From contig JAJEKV010000002.1 in the NCBI GenBank assembly GCA_021234155.1, positions 12,330,725-12,394,724 on the forward strand: a stretch of 64,000 nucleotides of DNA. Reading direction: 5' to 3'. Positions 21,239-34,210 of the stretch are shown in pieces. Position numbers and translations under genes: made by a program. Source of the DNA: Isoetes taiwanensis. Its lineage: Eukaryota > Streptophyta > Lycopodiopsida > Isoetales > Isoetaceae. The notes below the pieces were generated by a model. It saw nothing but the letters and a program-made list of their open reading frames with translations, made no database searches and was not told where the DNA came from. How positions within the stretch are numbered: the stretch's first letter is position 1; each line of letters begins with the position of its first letter.

Positions 21239-22835
21239 TGTGACGCCCCCTACTGCATATAACGGTGCACTCACCGTATACAACCGTGAGTTCATCCCCA
21301 TACCAGCTCCGCGTGCCAATACGGGGCCCTCCACATGACACCGCAAACCGAACGGGTTCCAAAGGGGAAGAGTGGAAGGGTCATTGCACCCCGCCTCCCT
21401 CGTGGCCTACCTAGCTGCGGAAGCGTAAACATACATGTCAGTAGCACATACATCAACATCATATGACCATCGCGAAGGATGGTCCTCCACATATCTGCAT
21501 AGACGAAGATCAGCACATCACATAGGGAATCCTACCCAAGGCTCAGACACAGGGATGGACTGACAAGCTTGGTCTCCGAGTTCATTGCGCATGTAATTCA
21601 TGGCAATGGATTTGGCTGGCATAAGAACATGGCCTAGGGGTTGTCCACTCCATCCGCCTTCTCCCATGCACACTTTGCGCAGTAGGTCGAAAAGTGTTGG
21701 GACTCCTATGATCAGAAGCCAGCCGGATGCATAGCCGAGGGGGCTATATCCTGGGTTACATCTCCCCAGTTCCGATGGGGCAGGTAGGGATCTCTCCCTC
21801 CAGAGATCTACAATGCTGACTCAAGGTGACTAGAGGGCCACTGCCCATATTCGACTTGAACTCAATGGAAGGTCATATTCACCACCTCACGAAGTAATGA
21901 GCCCATGCCTCCTTCACACGCAGTGGCAAGCCATTAGACCTAGTCCGCAAAGGACCCCGCAGTTACTAACACACCATAGGGGTCGCTCAAGAGTCAACAT
22001 GAACCTCCTTATAAGCCGGGCCGGCCCCTTCACCCACAACCCTGTGGCTCTTGTGCACAGGCCGCATCTACAGTGTGCTAGAGAGGCTACTCTAGGAGCA
22101 TCAACTACAAGCTTTAGGTCTCTACCCCCCTTCCCAATACAAGGAGTTCACAGAGATACATCATCCAAATACATCACAGAAGAACTAAAGAACTAGATCT
22201 AATCATAGAGTTAGGTTCTTTAGTTAGTGTCCGAGATCTAAGATCTAGATAGTTATTATGGGCAATTTAATAGTCTAAACCTACCGATTCTATGACTAGA
22301 AGACGGTTTAAGCTATTAAATTGACCAAATACCCCATCCTTGAGTGGCTCCTCCCGACCTGAAGTTCAACCATCCCCGCCGAAATGAGCGAATTCGTGGG
22401 AACCGATGGTGCAATTCGGGCTTATGGCGTCTGGGAGGCGGTTTTGGCTCCGGGCAGCCAAAAAATCGAGCTCTAAAACCCTAAGGATCTAAAAAAAACT
22501 AGCAAGCTAGGGTTTTCCTACCCCAAATAGACATGGGGTTTAGGCTAGGGTTTCCACCATTACCCAATTTGGCATGTGGGATAATTGAAAGGCCCCACTT
22601 TGCCTTTAATGGCTAGGTGGCAAAATATGCCAACATGGAAAGGTGTGCCCTCATTAATGTGCACATGTGCACATTAATAATATATGAACACTCCTAGCAA
22701 GTTGCCCCTAGGGCTACTTTACCCGCTATCCGCTATGGCGTACATCGCCGCCCGGGAGTGGCGCGTATGCGTGGCGGCAAAGATGCGATATCGCCCCGGG
22801 ACCGTGATAATCGTGGCCGAACGCCACATTCTCCC
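21239..22835 (+). repeat. Dispersed repeat R1, copy A (LTR-like)
   Basis: Begins TGTGACGCCCCC and is colinear, with many small indels, with copy B at 43615-43728 plus 47083-48524. It starts with TG, is non-coding, and has a TATA-like stretch near its right part, which fits a long LTR of a non-autonomous element. No primer site or polypurine tract was identified, so LTR identity is not proven. Copies diverge after GAACGCCACAT (22835 in A, 48524 in B). Confidence 0.65.
22653..22678. repeat. Perfect 26-bp palindrome in R1 copy A
   Basis: ATTAATGTGCAC followed by ATGTGCACATTAAT reads the same on both strands and is followed by AATATATGA. It is unchanged in copy B at 48349-48374 although surrounding sequence has indels. 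Confidence 0.9.
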
Positions 22836-23689
22836 CACCTTGAAATGATGTCGCCCGGCAAAGATCGCGGGTCTCCCCACCTTGGGATCTTCCTAACCCG
22901 CAACCCGCAATCAACGCGATGCCTATAATATAATCTTTATACATTTATCACGATTACCCTAAGGTAATTACCTTTAGAACATTATTACGTCATTATATCA
23001 TGGAATACTTATCAACTCACAACATCATTAAACAAGGTATTCACTATCTTAAGTTTAGACAAAATTTCAACATTTCATATCTATAATTATTGTCCGAGGT
23101 ATTCTTCATTCCTTGCAACACATTCCAACAAAACTTGTGTTGTAAGTCTCGTGAGTTCGACCTCCTTGCTCTCCGGAGCTCTCTACTGGCCTGCAGGTCG
23201 ACACTACGTTAGTACCGTTTTAATTATTTAATAAATTTTGGTTATATGGTGACCACCCCACCTATCTACATGAATGCATGGCTAATCTCCCGGCGTAGGA
23301 AGAGGATGAATCTTCCATAATGGTCGTGGAGACAAATACCATATGCCTATATGCCGCTCATGCCTACACCTCTAGTTGCCCAAATATGGAGGATATCCTT
23401 CTCCGGGGGGCGTGGAAGGATGGATTCCTCCTATCAAAGCATATATGGGGCTAAAGGTGCTTTCCCCTATCAATGCATTCCTTAATGACCTCTTTTCTCT
23501 CGAGGTCGCCTCCTTCCGGGACGTAAGTAGACTTTCTAATCTACCTTCCACTCGCCCAAGCGAAACGCGGTCATGCCTACATTGACATTACACCACGCCC
23601 CTAGAGATCACCGTAGTGGTCCCATCATCGGGTGACAACGCGATGCGACCCATACTAAGCGTAGGTGGCATGCGTAGATTAATCTTAAC
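22836..23689. other. Spacer, possible LTR of the adjacent reversed chromovirus
   Basis: No coding signal. On the minus strand a TGTAATGTCAATG phrase near 23590 follows a G-rich run (AGGGGCGTGG) and could be the polypurine tract and LTR start of the reversed chromovirus, but a second LTR was not found. Confidence 0.25.
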
Positions 23690-26600
23690 TATACAAGAAT
23701 TAACCTACACAAATCGACATGCCCGGCCGATTTCTTCTGAGATGACCTTGCCGTCCCATTGCTCCATAAACTCCGTGGGTACCGCTTTACTAAATCTTTC
23801 TTAAGTACCCACGCATGCCTTCCACCGGTAAGTGTTTCCACTTGACCAAATACCGGAGGAATTCTGATCTCCTCGCTTTCTTGAAAGCTTTATCAAGAAT
23901 CAATTCTCGAACTATTTCCACCGTTCCTCCGCTATTTCCAACAACGTTGGCATAATCCAAGACTTCGCCTCGATTTGGGGTATGCTTTTTAGCAAACTCA
24001 CGCGGAAGACCTTATGAATCTTTAGGTGTGGCCGGCAAGTCTAGCTTGTAGGCTTGATTGCCTAGTTTCTCGACTATTCTCGAAGGTCCAGCCCACCTTG
24101 AGCAAGCTTCTTGCAATTGCCGATCCCCGAAGCCACCGCTTCACCTTAATCTTGAGCCAAACATCATCTCCCACTTTGAACTCTCTTACTGTTCGATGCT
24201 TGTCGGGCGATGCTCTTTTGATCGACTTCTTGCCGCTAGCGATAGCCACGAACTTCCTCTACAAGGCTGCGCATATCGCCAACATCTCTGTGAGACTTCC
24301 ACTTTTGACACGGGGGTTGTGCCAAGTGTCCGGAGTTAGGCAATCGATAGCGTAATTGATCATAAACGGTGACATTTGGGATGATTCCCTTGGTGCTATT
24401 GTATGCAAACTCCACCAAGTGAATAAATTCTTCCCACATACTTTGCTTATTCCGCACATAGTTTCGTGAGCATGTCCTCTAAGATCCCGTTGGTCCGCTC
24501 CGCCTGGCCATCCGTCGAGGATGATATGCCGTGGCTCATGGATAGCTTCGCCGGATCGTCGCCAAGAGGTCTTGCCAAAAGGCGCCATGAACTTCGGATC
24601 CCCAGCCGGAGATGATCTCCCTTGGCATGCCATGAAGCCCAAGATCTCTTTGGTGAAGAGCTTTCTATCCATGGTCTGTATTCAGGTGGTTACGCAAGGC
24701 ACAAAATGTGCCATCTTCGACAACTTGTCGACCACTACCATTAAGGCATCCTTGCCTCTCCGTTCTTGGGAGTCCCGTGATGAAATCCATGCCGATTACC
24801 TCCCACTTAGCGTTTGGCAATCGCTAATGGCTCTAATGCCCCCGAATTCGAAGGCCGCTCGCCTTTCGCTTGCTGGCATAGCCGACATTCCTTGATGTAG
24901 CGAGCTATTTGCTTCTTCATTCCTGGCCAATAATAGTAGCTGCTGCGACTTTGAAATATGTTTTCATGAATCCCGCATGGCCAGCCATTGGGCTGTTGTG
25001 CGTGTCATGGAGGATCAACTTCCTTACACCTGATGATTCGGCACGCACAACTTGTTCTTATGGTATAACAGGTTGCCTTCCTTCTTATAATGCTTGAAGG
25101 CCTCCCGCTTTTATCCGTTTCTAGCCTCCTTTTAGAAAGGCTTGCCCATACCTCCTTGAAATCCACGTCCGCTGGCAAGGACTCTTCAATCCTCTTACCA
25201 AAGTCGCCGGAGAGCTGCCGAAATTGCATTGCAATGCACTCTAGTTGTCGTGGGATGCCTTGAAAGCGCGATCTCGCTACCACATTGAGTTTCCCCGCTT
25301 GTAGACTACATCAAAGTCGTATTCCTCGAGGAACTCCATCCATCTCCGCCGCCTCGCATTGAGGTGTGGTTATGTGAATACATATTGAGGCTCATGGTCG
25401 GTATCCAATTGGAACTTCCTTCCCAAGAGGTAGTGCCTCCATATTCTTAACGCTCGACAACCGCACAAGCAATTCCTGATCGCGTTGGGTAGCGCCTCTT
25501 GCCGCTCATCTTCCCGAATCATACGCTACCACACGCTCTTCTTGCATAAGCAATCGCACCTGTAGCTATCTTACTGTGATCTGCTACAAGCTTATCTTTC
25601 CCGGGTCCGCAAGGTCAAGACAGGGGCACGCCGAGAGCTTCTTTCAACAATTCAAACCCCTTTTGGCTTTCTTGTGCCAATGCTCTACCCAGTCTTTTCA
25701 CCTTCTCCGCCTCGTTAGGTCCGATAATAACGGGCTGCTATCTTAGCAAAGTTCTTCCGCGAACTTCCTCAGAACCGCTAGACCGGTGAAAACTTCTGAC
25801 CTCATGCACATTCTTGGCGCCGCCACCGGATCACCGCCCTCAATCTTGGCGGGTCCGCCGAGATGCCTTCACGCCGAGATCACGTGACCAAGGTATTCCA
25901 CCTTCTCTGTTCGCGGCGGCACTTCGACAACTTGGCGCATAACCGGTGCCTCTTCAACTTCTCTAGCACCCTTCTCAAGTTTGCACGTGCTCTTCAAGGG
26001 ATCTGCTATACACCAAAATGTCATCAAAGAAAACAATCACAAAGGTGTCCAGAACTCCTCGAAGATATCGCTCATGAGCCTCATGAACGCTATGGGGGCA
26101 TTTGATAAGTCGAAAGGCATCACTGTGAACTCATAATGCCCATACCGCGTCCTGAAGGTGGTCTTGTGGATATCCTCCTCCTTTATCCAGATCTGATGGT
26201 AACCTGACCTTTAAGTCGATTTTGAGAAGATCTTTGCTCCTTGAAGTCGATCCATCAAGTCGCCTCGATCTTGGAAGCGATACTTGTTCTTAATGGTGTG
26301 CTTATTCAACTGCCTATAGTCTATGCACATCCTCAAAGATCCATCCTTCTTCTTGACAAAAAAAGAATGGGCGCCCAAACGGCGAGACACTAGGTCTAAT
26401 GAAACCTAGGTCGAGCAGCTCCCCGCGAATCGCTTTCCGCCCGGCAACTCCCCTCGTTGTCATTCTATATGGAGCCTTGCTTGTTGGCTTTGTCCCCGCT
26501 CGAAAAGCTATCTCGCGACTCGACTCCTCTATAAGGAGGGGAGCTGCTTGATCTCATCCGAAAGAGATCGTGGAACTCGCGGATCAACTTAGCTATTTGC

Positions 26601-27236
26601 CTCGGCAACTTGTCGAGCATCTTGTCTTCTTTGCTTCCTTCCGATTCCGCTCACTAATCTCAAGCTTGAAGATGTATGCCACTTGCTCACTCTTGAAGCA
26701 CTTGAACGGTCGTTTAGAAGACATACAATTGCATGATGGGAACAACTTCTTTACCTCGTTATCTCAATGATCTTGTTTGTCGGGTCTTTGGAAGGTCACC
26801 TTCCGCTTCCACAATCAATAATGGCCCCTACTGGTCCAAGGTACTCCATACCTATTATCAAGTCATATTTGCCGATGCCCCCATTACCTCGCCCCCATCC
26901 GGATCTTAACCCCCGCAAGTCGATGTCAAAGTTGATTCTTTTACCTGTCATTGCGCCTTCTTTGCTCCACTTTGCTAAGACAACGGGCCTTGGCTTTGAC
27001 TTTAATGGTTTCAACTTCAACATTTGAACCATTCCCGGGAGATGCAAAGTTATGGCTACTTCCCCGAATCTATCAGGACTATAAATGACTTGGCCTTTGG
27101 CCTTTCCCAATCGGGAAATTACTTTATCTTGGCTTTTACGCTTGCTCGTATCTATTGGCGGCAAAGATATGACACTCACCCTCGAATGTAGTCGCTGGCC
27201 TCCTCGCCGTCGCCGACGGAGGTCCCAATCTCCCAA
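23690..27236 (-). pseudogene. Ty3/gypsy chromovirus pol (protease to chromodomain), reversed, many frame breaks
   Basis: Read right to left. Protease-like end KYDLIIGMEYLGPVGAIID at about 26820-26880. Reverse transcriptase at about 26500-25990, with [20 protein letters not shown], then KIFSKIDLK, and the catalytic block [13 protein letters not shown] near 26005-26043. RNase H at about 25720-25290 (FQLDTDHEPQYVFT). Integrase at about 25000-24060 (MWEEFIHLVEFAYN near 24420; KSIKRASPDKHRTVREFKVG and DDVWLKIKVK near 24170-24230). The end is a chromodomain at about 23690-23880 (RRSEFLRYLVKWKHLPVE). The order RT-RH-INT is that of Ty3/gypsy, and the tail that of a chromovirus. Stops and indels occur throughout. 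The gag part is missing; the Tat-like element begins 12 bp further on, so its insertion or a deletion removed it. Confidence 0.8.
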
Positions 27237-27248
27237 CTCGCTAAGCTT

Positions 27249-27815
27249 TGTTTGGGGTCCGGGTTCGAACTCTGGAAGACAGACCCTCCGTGAGGACCCG
27301 TGGATCTAATGAGAGTCCTGGGACTATGTCACGCTGATTTGCCGAAAGAGAAGGAAAAGAAGAGAACGTAATTTGAGAGAAAGATGATAAGCTTCCTTGA
27401 TATCAATGATGAAAATACATGAGCTCTCGTAATAGAGAGAAAACTGAAAGGAGACAAGACTCAAAACTCATCTAAAAACTTATGAGCTAACTCTACTCAT
27501 ATATATAGTACAATGGCCTTGGGCCCAATATAGACACTCGATCTCGGTGCCGACTCGGAAGGAGGCCCTGATTTGGAATGTTGGCGGTGCCTCTTGAAGT
27601 GCCTAGAATCACGCCGGACGCTGACGCTGGGGCGGTGACGACGGTCATCACTTGTCCGAAGGGCGCTTTGTTGATGTTTCAAAGGCTTTGATCAAAGCTT
27701 TCAGCCGCTTAGTCTTCATGGAGGCTTGGATGTCCGACCCTGGTTGACCGAGGATCTTTGAGCTTGACCGGTCCGACGTATGATGAATAGTCCTGTACCG
27801 AGGCACAGATTAACA
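27249..27815 (-). repeat. 3' LTR of the Tat-like gypsy element (567 bp)
   Basis: Colinear with 37627-38199. On the minus strand it runs from TGTTAATCTGTGCC to ...CCCCAAACA, so it has TG...CA ends. Shared inner phrases include GAGGACCCGTGGATCTAA, ACTATGTCACGC, GATGATAAGC and ATCAATGATGAAAATACATG. Confidence 0.9.
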
Positions 27816-27825
27816 CTCCCCACCA
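27816..27825 (-). other. Polypurine tract of the Tat-like element
   Basis: On the minus strand TTTGGTGGGGAG stands directly before the 3' LTR start, as expected for plus-strand priming. Confidence 0.7.
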
Positions 27826-28039
27826 AACGACATAATTCGAGTGAAGAAAAGGAGGAAGCGCCGGAGGCGGGAAGCCATCGGGCCTGGAAGTGATCCTCAC
27901 GGAGGAGGGACGGCACCATTATGGTAATCGGGCTGATGAGATCTTGGCGTGATTGAAGAGCTTGAGGTGTGTTTTGGGCAAGGGCGGGATCAGCATCAAT
28001 AAGAAAAACGAGAGCGTACCATGTCTTCGCGCGGCGTAT

Positions 28040-30900
28040 GCCTCAAGAAATGTACCGACACTCCATGAGGAGACAGTCCAAGGCCAAAGGCACCGACGCG
28101 GCATTTGATTGCGAGAAAAATGGACGCCGATTTAAGGAGCTTAGCAAAATGCATTTGAGGGCAGCAAAAATCCTGCTTGAAGATGGACAGAAGGATCCGG
28201 AGGTGGAGGCGCTCTGCAAGAAGGTGTTGAGACCATGAAGCGCATCCGCTGGCTGCTTGCCAACCACGCCATTAGCAATGTAGATCCAATTGGTGGTGTT
28301 GTCCGGAGTAGCACCTTCTTCCCAATGTGATCGACTTAACAAAACGTGGATCCCACCGGAGATCCGGCGAGATCCGAGGTGGTGTCCAGCCTGCGATGAC
28401 CATCCATGACCTTGGTCCAAAAGGAAGGCGCCAATCGGAAAGTCAGAACCTCGGGCGGGAGGTACGCCTTCTGGGAAGCATAGGGAGAAGGAACCATGCC
28501 CGCGGGCGTGGCCGAAAGCGCCTCCCCGAATTGATCGACAAGATCTGATCAAGTGCCCGACACCAGCCATCCCAAAGAGAAGCAGATAGGAGAGAGTTGA
28601 CAGAGGGCTATCCCATCCCGTGGGGGACCGGGTGTCTATCCAACGTAGCCTCAGAATCGACAAACCAGCGAGGTGCCGCATATAGACTTGTGCATAGGGA
28701 AGATCTTCGGATGTCCCGCATACTTCCTAATTTGTTGGTAGCTTCCGCTTGCCGTAGAGATAAATGATTGGCAAGCTCGTGCATGTATTCCCCGATGAAA
28801 AGGTTTGGTCCGAAAGCGGATCCGCAAGATAGGGATTGTTATCCGAAGCACCCATTGCGCATGGGGTCACCCCGAAAAAGCCGGCGTGGCCCATTGCCAA
28901 AGTTTTCCCCGTATCACCCCATAGAAATCATGAAAGATATAAGCCATGGGCTGAACCACACGGAAAGTGAGAAAGTCCGGATCGGCACGATTAGTATGAG
29001 ATCAAAGACAACAAGGGCACAACACAACCCTTTGTCCTCAATGGAGAGTTCGCCAAACTCAGAAAAAATCAAAGACCGCCGGGTGGGATATCCATTGGGC
29101 CATCACCAAGCCACTTTGAAAGGAAGAGGTGGCGTCGAGCAACCACATAATCATGATAGCGGTGAGGGAGCAGGGGAAGTCCACCGGCATTCTCGTGGAA
29201 GAATTGAAGTCCGGGCCAAGTTTGGCTTGAGCCTCATCAGCAGATCGAATAGCTTGCCGCAAATGTTGTTCTAGATCACGGATCCGATTTTCCTTTTCGA
29301 GTAGGAGGCGTGACCGTCACGGACCCGCTTCGAGAAGGATTGACCGAGGAAGATTTCCCCTGGTATTGAGACGGCACCGGCAATCTCCGGCATCGAGTAT
29401 ATTTTCTCGCTTACGCACCTCTCGTAGTTGATCTTGAAGAGAGGTGAGCCGAGAGGTCTCGGTAGAAAGTCGAGCTGCCAAGGAGGCTTACTTTGAGCGT
29501 CCCGCTGAAAGATTTTGAACTTGAGTGCTGAAATTTTCACACGCCTCCGCCCGAGTACAAGGCATTGAGTTTAGCAATATCTTCATCCTTGTTACTCAGA
29601 GAGCAAAATTTGGACTTGTTGTGCTCCAATAGAGTCTGAATTTCGACCGAGCCGAGCCCGCTGATCTCATGAAGTTGGCTGACTTGAGCTTGTGTACTTT
29701 TGAGATCCGCATGAGCCTCGTAAGAGAGCTTCATGCTTGTCTTGAAGTTTGGCCTCCAAAGTTGCAACTTGGGCAGGGTGCCTTGAAGGTCTTGGTGTAC
29801 CGCATCGAGGCCTCGAAATGCCATGTTGAACCCGCCATAAGAGCCGCCTTGGGATTCCTTGAACTTAAGAGCAGCAGCTTGAGCATCCCGCCGATATCGA
29901 TACAACAACCCATTTCGAGGGTGTTGTGGTGGTGGAACCGGCCGCTGCCCGTGTGGGGAGGTTTGGGAAAAATGGTGTGAAGTGGATGGTGTAAGCGAGG
30001 AAGAGACAAAGGACATGAGTGTGGGATCGGGTCATGACCAGGAAGATGGGCGTGATGTGCCAACTTGGTGATTGATCGGAAGAGAGCTACCGAGTGGAAG
30101 TATGAGAATTTGGTGGTGTGGGAGGGAAGTAATGACGGATGAGGGCTTGAAAGTGCCCTCCCACGTAAACTTCGAAATGGAAGTGGTACCCCTCGGCGGT
30201 CCATTTCTTGGAGAAGACGATAGAACATCATTTGGGGCCAATCTATGTGGTGCTTGGAGTGTGTAGCAAGAAGGACCAGGTTATAGAAAGGCTTATTGAT
30301 ATGGGTGTTCTTGATAGAATACCCAGGAATTTCCGCCACAAAAATTTCACAAAGGTCTCATGAGGCTTGTCGATATTGGTCGACGATGGACATTGGCGGA
30401 TAAGCGGTGTGCACCAAACTCGTGACATCAATATCCCAGATAGCGCACCATGATACACAAGGAGTGTGCAAGGGAATATGAAATACCTCAGAAATCAAAT
30501 GTTGAGTCAATGAAATAGTGGTGCCATCGACCACGCTGGTGTAACCTTGCGTCAAGTTAACAATATTGGCGGTGATGAACTCACAGAATCGGGCGTGATT
30601 TGGAGCCGGAAGTTCCATTTGAGAGAATTCAAAAGCTGGTGTCGCTCAAATGACTTCTTTATCGGGCCAACAAGGGCTTCACCTGGAAGGTGGGTGTCAA
30701 GAAGGATACAGATGCAAAAGGGCCGGATCCTTGGGAGCAAAAGCTTGAAGGGTAGAAAATCTTGGGGCAGCCATGGGAATGATTTGCGAATCGAAGAGAG
30801 ATGCCAAAGGCGGAGGACGAAAAGTCGAAAGCACGGAGGACGGCAGCGCGCAGAGGAACGAAAGGTTTGTTTTAGGGCTTAATAACCGAGGCTTAAGAGG
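28040..30900 (-). pseudogene. Extra sense-strand ORFs downstream of Tat integrase
   Basis: Three separate frames are notable. 30358-30618 reads FCEFITANIVNLTQGYTSV and then EVFHIPLHTPC, resembling the domain often called 'putative plant transposon protein' that occurs in Tat-like elements (from memory). 29537-30016 is Gln/Ser-rich and helical (AHADLKSTQAQVSQLHEISG), coiled-coil like. 28043-28681 is unrecognised. Together they suggest one former long ORF reading with pol. Function unknown. Confidence 0.4.
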
Positions 30901-30999
30901 TATGAAGAGTGCACAACAGAACCGCTGATGATGCCAGGTGTCAAAAAGATGCTAAGAAGGGGATTGAGAGGCAAAAATTTGGCTAAGTCCCCAAAAACG

Positions 31000-31779
31000 A
31001 ATGGAGAAGCAATGGACGGTGAGGATGAGACGTGAAAGAAAGATCGGATGTGACAGATGGCAAAGGACACCCATTAATGTTCGACGGGCGTGAAAAGAAG
31101 GAATGGCATTCAATGCCGGGTAACTCAAGTGGGATATCATTAAAAGGAATGTGTCGAAGGTACCATGGCTAGATATGCGGCTACGGAGAACAGATTCTCC
31201 TTTTTAGAAACAGCCTTGCATTGCAAAACACGCTATTGGCGATTTGTGATTGGTCCACGCCGACAAGGAGGTCCTCGCTTTATATAAAGACTAACCGAGA
31301 GAAACGAAGGCATCCGATGGCGCCGCGATGGCTGCCGCTGGCTTGAACGAAGATTGCACCATGCCCACTAACCGCCGAGTGGATCACTTGTAAGATGAAT
31401 TGTCCGGATCTCTGGCGCTGTCACAACCGTGGCATTCGATGGACGGCTGGTGTGCGGGATGGCTGAACATCCCGACCCGAAGACCAACGGGATGGAGGTG
31501 GTTCTCGACTTCGGCCGATCCCGAGCGTAACCTCTACCATCTCCTCAAGATCACCTCTCGCCTCCAACCCCGAGTAGAGGGTTTTTCCTCTTAGGACTTA
31601 GTAGATAGGGCTCGAGCCCGCTTTTGTATATAGGGCGCTGCCCATAGCGGAAATAGCCGGCTGCGCCCACATTTTGTAAAAAAATCTCCACTATAATATA
31701 ATCTACCATTTTCTAGTCACTTTCTCAGGATGTTTGATTCTTGAACTGTCTCGTGTTGGGATGTTCACTCACTGCGTTG
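31000..31779. other. Non-coding part between Tat integrase and the extra ORF
   Basis: No domain seen. Contains a short A/T-rich stretch near 31670-31700. Confidence 0.35.
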
Positions 31780-32785
31780 GATGAAATGCTTTGAGACGAA
31801 AACCATTAACTAATGTAGGTAATGGAGTGCCATCTAATTCAAAAAGTTGGAAAACACTTGGTCTAACCACTTGAACAATTTGATAAGGGCCAAGCCAACT
31901 AAACTTGAGTTTACCCGAAAAATTTTTGTACCGAAATCATAAAGAAGAACCAAATCTCCTTGTTTGAATGTTTTGGTCTTCAAACGCTTGTCATGTAAAG
32001 ATTTTTGCAATCGTTGTCCATGAAGAACACGAATATAAGCATCCCTTCAAGTTCATCCAACTGTTCTAATTGATAGACCCGTTCTTTGAGAGCAAACCGT
32101 GGATTATGAGCGTGAGCTGTTGAAACCGAGTGTTGGAAGAATGTATTCAAAGGGCATGAGAGCTTCCTCGACCATAAACCAATTTAAAGGAGGTGACCTC
32201 GTGAGCAATCTTGAAACAAGTATTGTAGGCCCAAAGAACAAGAGGGAAGTTTTGTCCGCCAATCAGGCGGGAAGCGCCACAAATTTTCTTGAGAATGGTG
32301 ACCGAGTTTTGTTGGTGCTTTCTCGCCAACCCATTGCCTTGAGGATAGTAAGGTGTGCTCTTGTGATGATGTATCGGGAGATAATCCGTCCAGCTCTTTG
32401 ATAGTATGATTGATGAAATGAACATCACGGGTCTGGCCACCACTCTCCCCGCGGGGCAGCCGAATCGCGGATGATTTGTTGATAGAGGACTCGAGGCCGT
32501 GCTTTGCAGCAGTTGTTGTCCGGAAGTGCACAAGCTTCCGCCCATTTGGTGGCGAGTCCGAGAACCCCATGTGTATCGGGCACGAGTGTGCCGCCAGAGG
32601 GGTCTATAGGTCCCACAAAGTCCATTCCCATTTGTCAAGGGAAGGAAGTGCATGCGTGGCGACCGCCAAGGGGAAGAGCCGCCACGGGGCGCGGGGCCCC
32701 CCCACCACCGGCAAGCGCCACACGCAAGCGGGCGCATGCGGAGCATCTTTGAAGAGCGGGGCCAATAATACCCTGGCAAGAAGAA
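31780..32785 (-). pseudogene. Tat-like integrase
   Basis: Core block GMDFVGPIDPSGG followed by HGVLGLATKWAEACAL (about 32560-32630), then HHKSTPYYPQGNGLARKHQQ (about 32320-32390), LVLWAYNTCFKIAHE (about 32230), and C-terminal KLKFSWLGPYQIVQVV near 31880-31920. These are the ordered DDE-core and C-terminal blocks of gypsy integrases; STPYYPQ-x-NGLA is typical of the Tat/Athila side. It joins element cDNA to the genome. Frames are broken between blocks. Confidence 0.8.
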
Positions 32786-33038
32786 GGATTTTATGCGCCG
32801 CGGGTGTCACCATGAAAATGACCATCACCGAGCCCTTTGATGAGCTTCTAACAATGTCCGAACTTCATGAGGTAGAACACAAATCAAGGATGGTGTCCTT
32901 ACCTTTTTGTAGAGATGTCCCAAACCATGGTGTAGTCACCGACCTCCCTGAGAAATTGATGGCTAACGGATTGTCGCCAAGGTGAGAGAGCGCCTCATCT
33001 TCGTGGAAGAGCACCGTGAGGAGGTACCGCCGAAAAAA

Positions 33039-33338
33039 TCATGGAACCAATGTGGTGTTGCCGCGACTAAAAAAAAGTTGAGCATCGTGGAAGGCGCCCG
33101 AGACCCCGCTATGGATCATCCGCGGTGGATGCGGAAAGATAATCCGAATAACATGAGATTTGCCACCCTTATGAACGATTTCAAAAGGAGCAAATGCTTG
33201 AGAAGAAGGACCCAACGAGCAATGCGCCCGTATGGATTTGTTGATCAAATAGAGAAGTGCTTGGTGGTCCACAAAGAACTTGATTTGACTGCCCAAAAGG
33301 TAATGACGGAAGCGCTGGACACGTAAAATGAGACCCAA
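33039..33338 (-). pseudogene. Tat-like RNase H
   Basis: Reads FRHYLLGSQIKFFVDHQALL, then YLINKSIRA and FEIVHKGGKSHVI. FFVDHQAL and the K-P/G-G-K-x-H-V-x-A block are the end of gypsy RNase H domains. It degrades RNA in RNA-DNA hybrids during element replication. Confidence 0.8.
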
Positions 33339-33867
33339 AGCTTCACGCCCGCGGGCGTAATAGTTGCGCCGCCAGAATTGAGTTTTCTACCGGGCGAACG
33401 ATTTGGTTTATCACAGCGCATCATATTCTTGAGAAAGAACAGCCCAATAGCAAACGCCGGACATCGACATGAACGGAAAGGGCTTGTCCCATTGAGGAGG
33501 AACAAGAACCGTGCCCTCGAAAGTAAGCAAAAGCTTCACCTGTTGGAAAGCAGCTCCGGCCGGGAATTCCAAGCCCGTGGATTCACCACACCCGTGAGTT
33601 TATGAATGGGATCCGCAATGGCCGCCACCCGTGTATGAAGGTGGAGTAATAATTGACCTTTCCCCAGAAAGAGCGTGTCTCTTTGATATTGGTCGGTGCT
33701 TGAGCTTTGAGCACATTAACTGATTTTGGCAGATCAAGCAGTGATTCCCCGCTTTTCGACAACATGGCCTAACAACACCGTATGACGCCAAAAGGTGCAT
33801 TTCTCGTGATTGAGACTAATGCCTAATCATCACATTTCGAAGACGAAGTTCCAATTTATCCAAATGG

Positions 33868-34210
33868 TCAGCCATGGAACCAGAGGGGCGAGAAGTCATC
33901 TTGAAAAATTTGCAAGAAGGGATTTTCCTTCATGAAATCATGAAAACCGAGAGCATGATGCGTTGAAATGTTGAAGGAGAGTTGATAATCCAAAAGGAAC
34001 CACCTTGTAGGCAAAAGTACCACCTGGGTGGTGAAAGTGGTCTTGAGTTGATCGTAGTCTTTGATGGAGATCCGACAGCCGGAAACCATCCATAAAGGAG
34101 TACATCTCATGTCCACCACTTCTCCGCAATCCTGGTCCGTGAAGGGAAGTGAAAATGATCACGCCCGCGGGTCTGAATGAGTTCCATAGTCTGCCACGCA
34201 CGCCGATCTT
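33868..34210 (-). pseudogene. Tat-like reverse transcriptase, central part
   Basis: Reads HEMYSFMDGFRLSDLHQ (motif A), GGTFAYKVVPFGLST (motif B) and FLQIFQDDF where the Y-x-D-D catalytic block is expected. The order and spacing fit gypsy reverse transcriptase; three frames are used, so it is not intact. Confidence 0.8.

Noticed and set aside
27255-27275. GGTTCGAAC, a tRNA T-loop-like word, in both Tat LTRs
   Set aside because: No tRNA fold around it; it is part of the LTR repeat.
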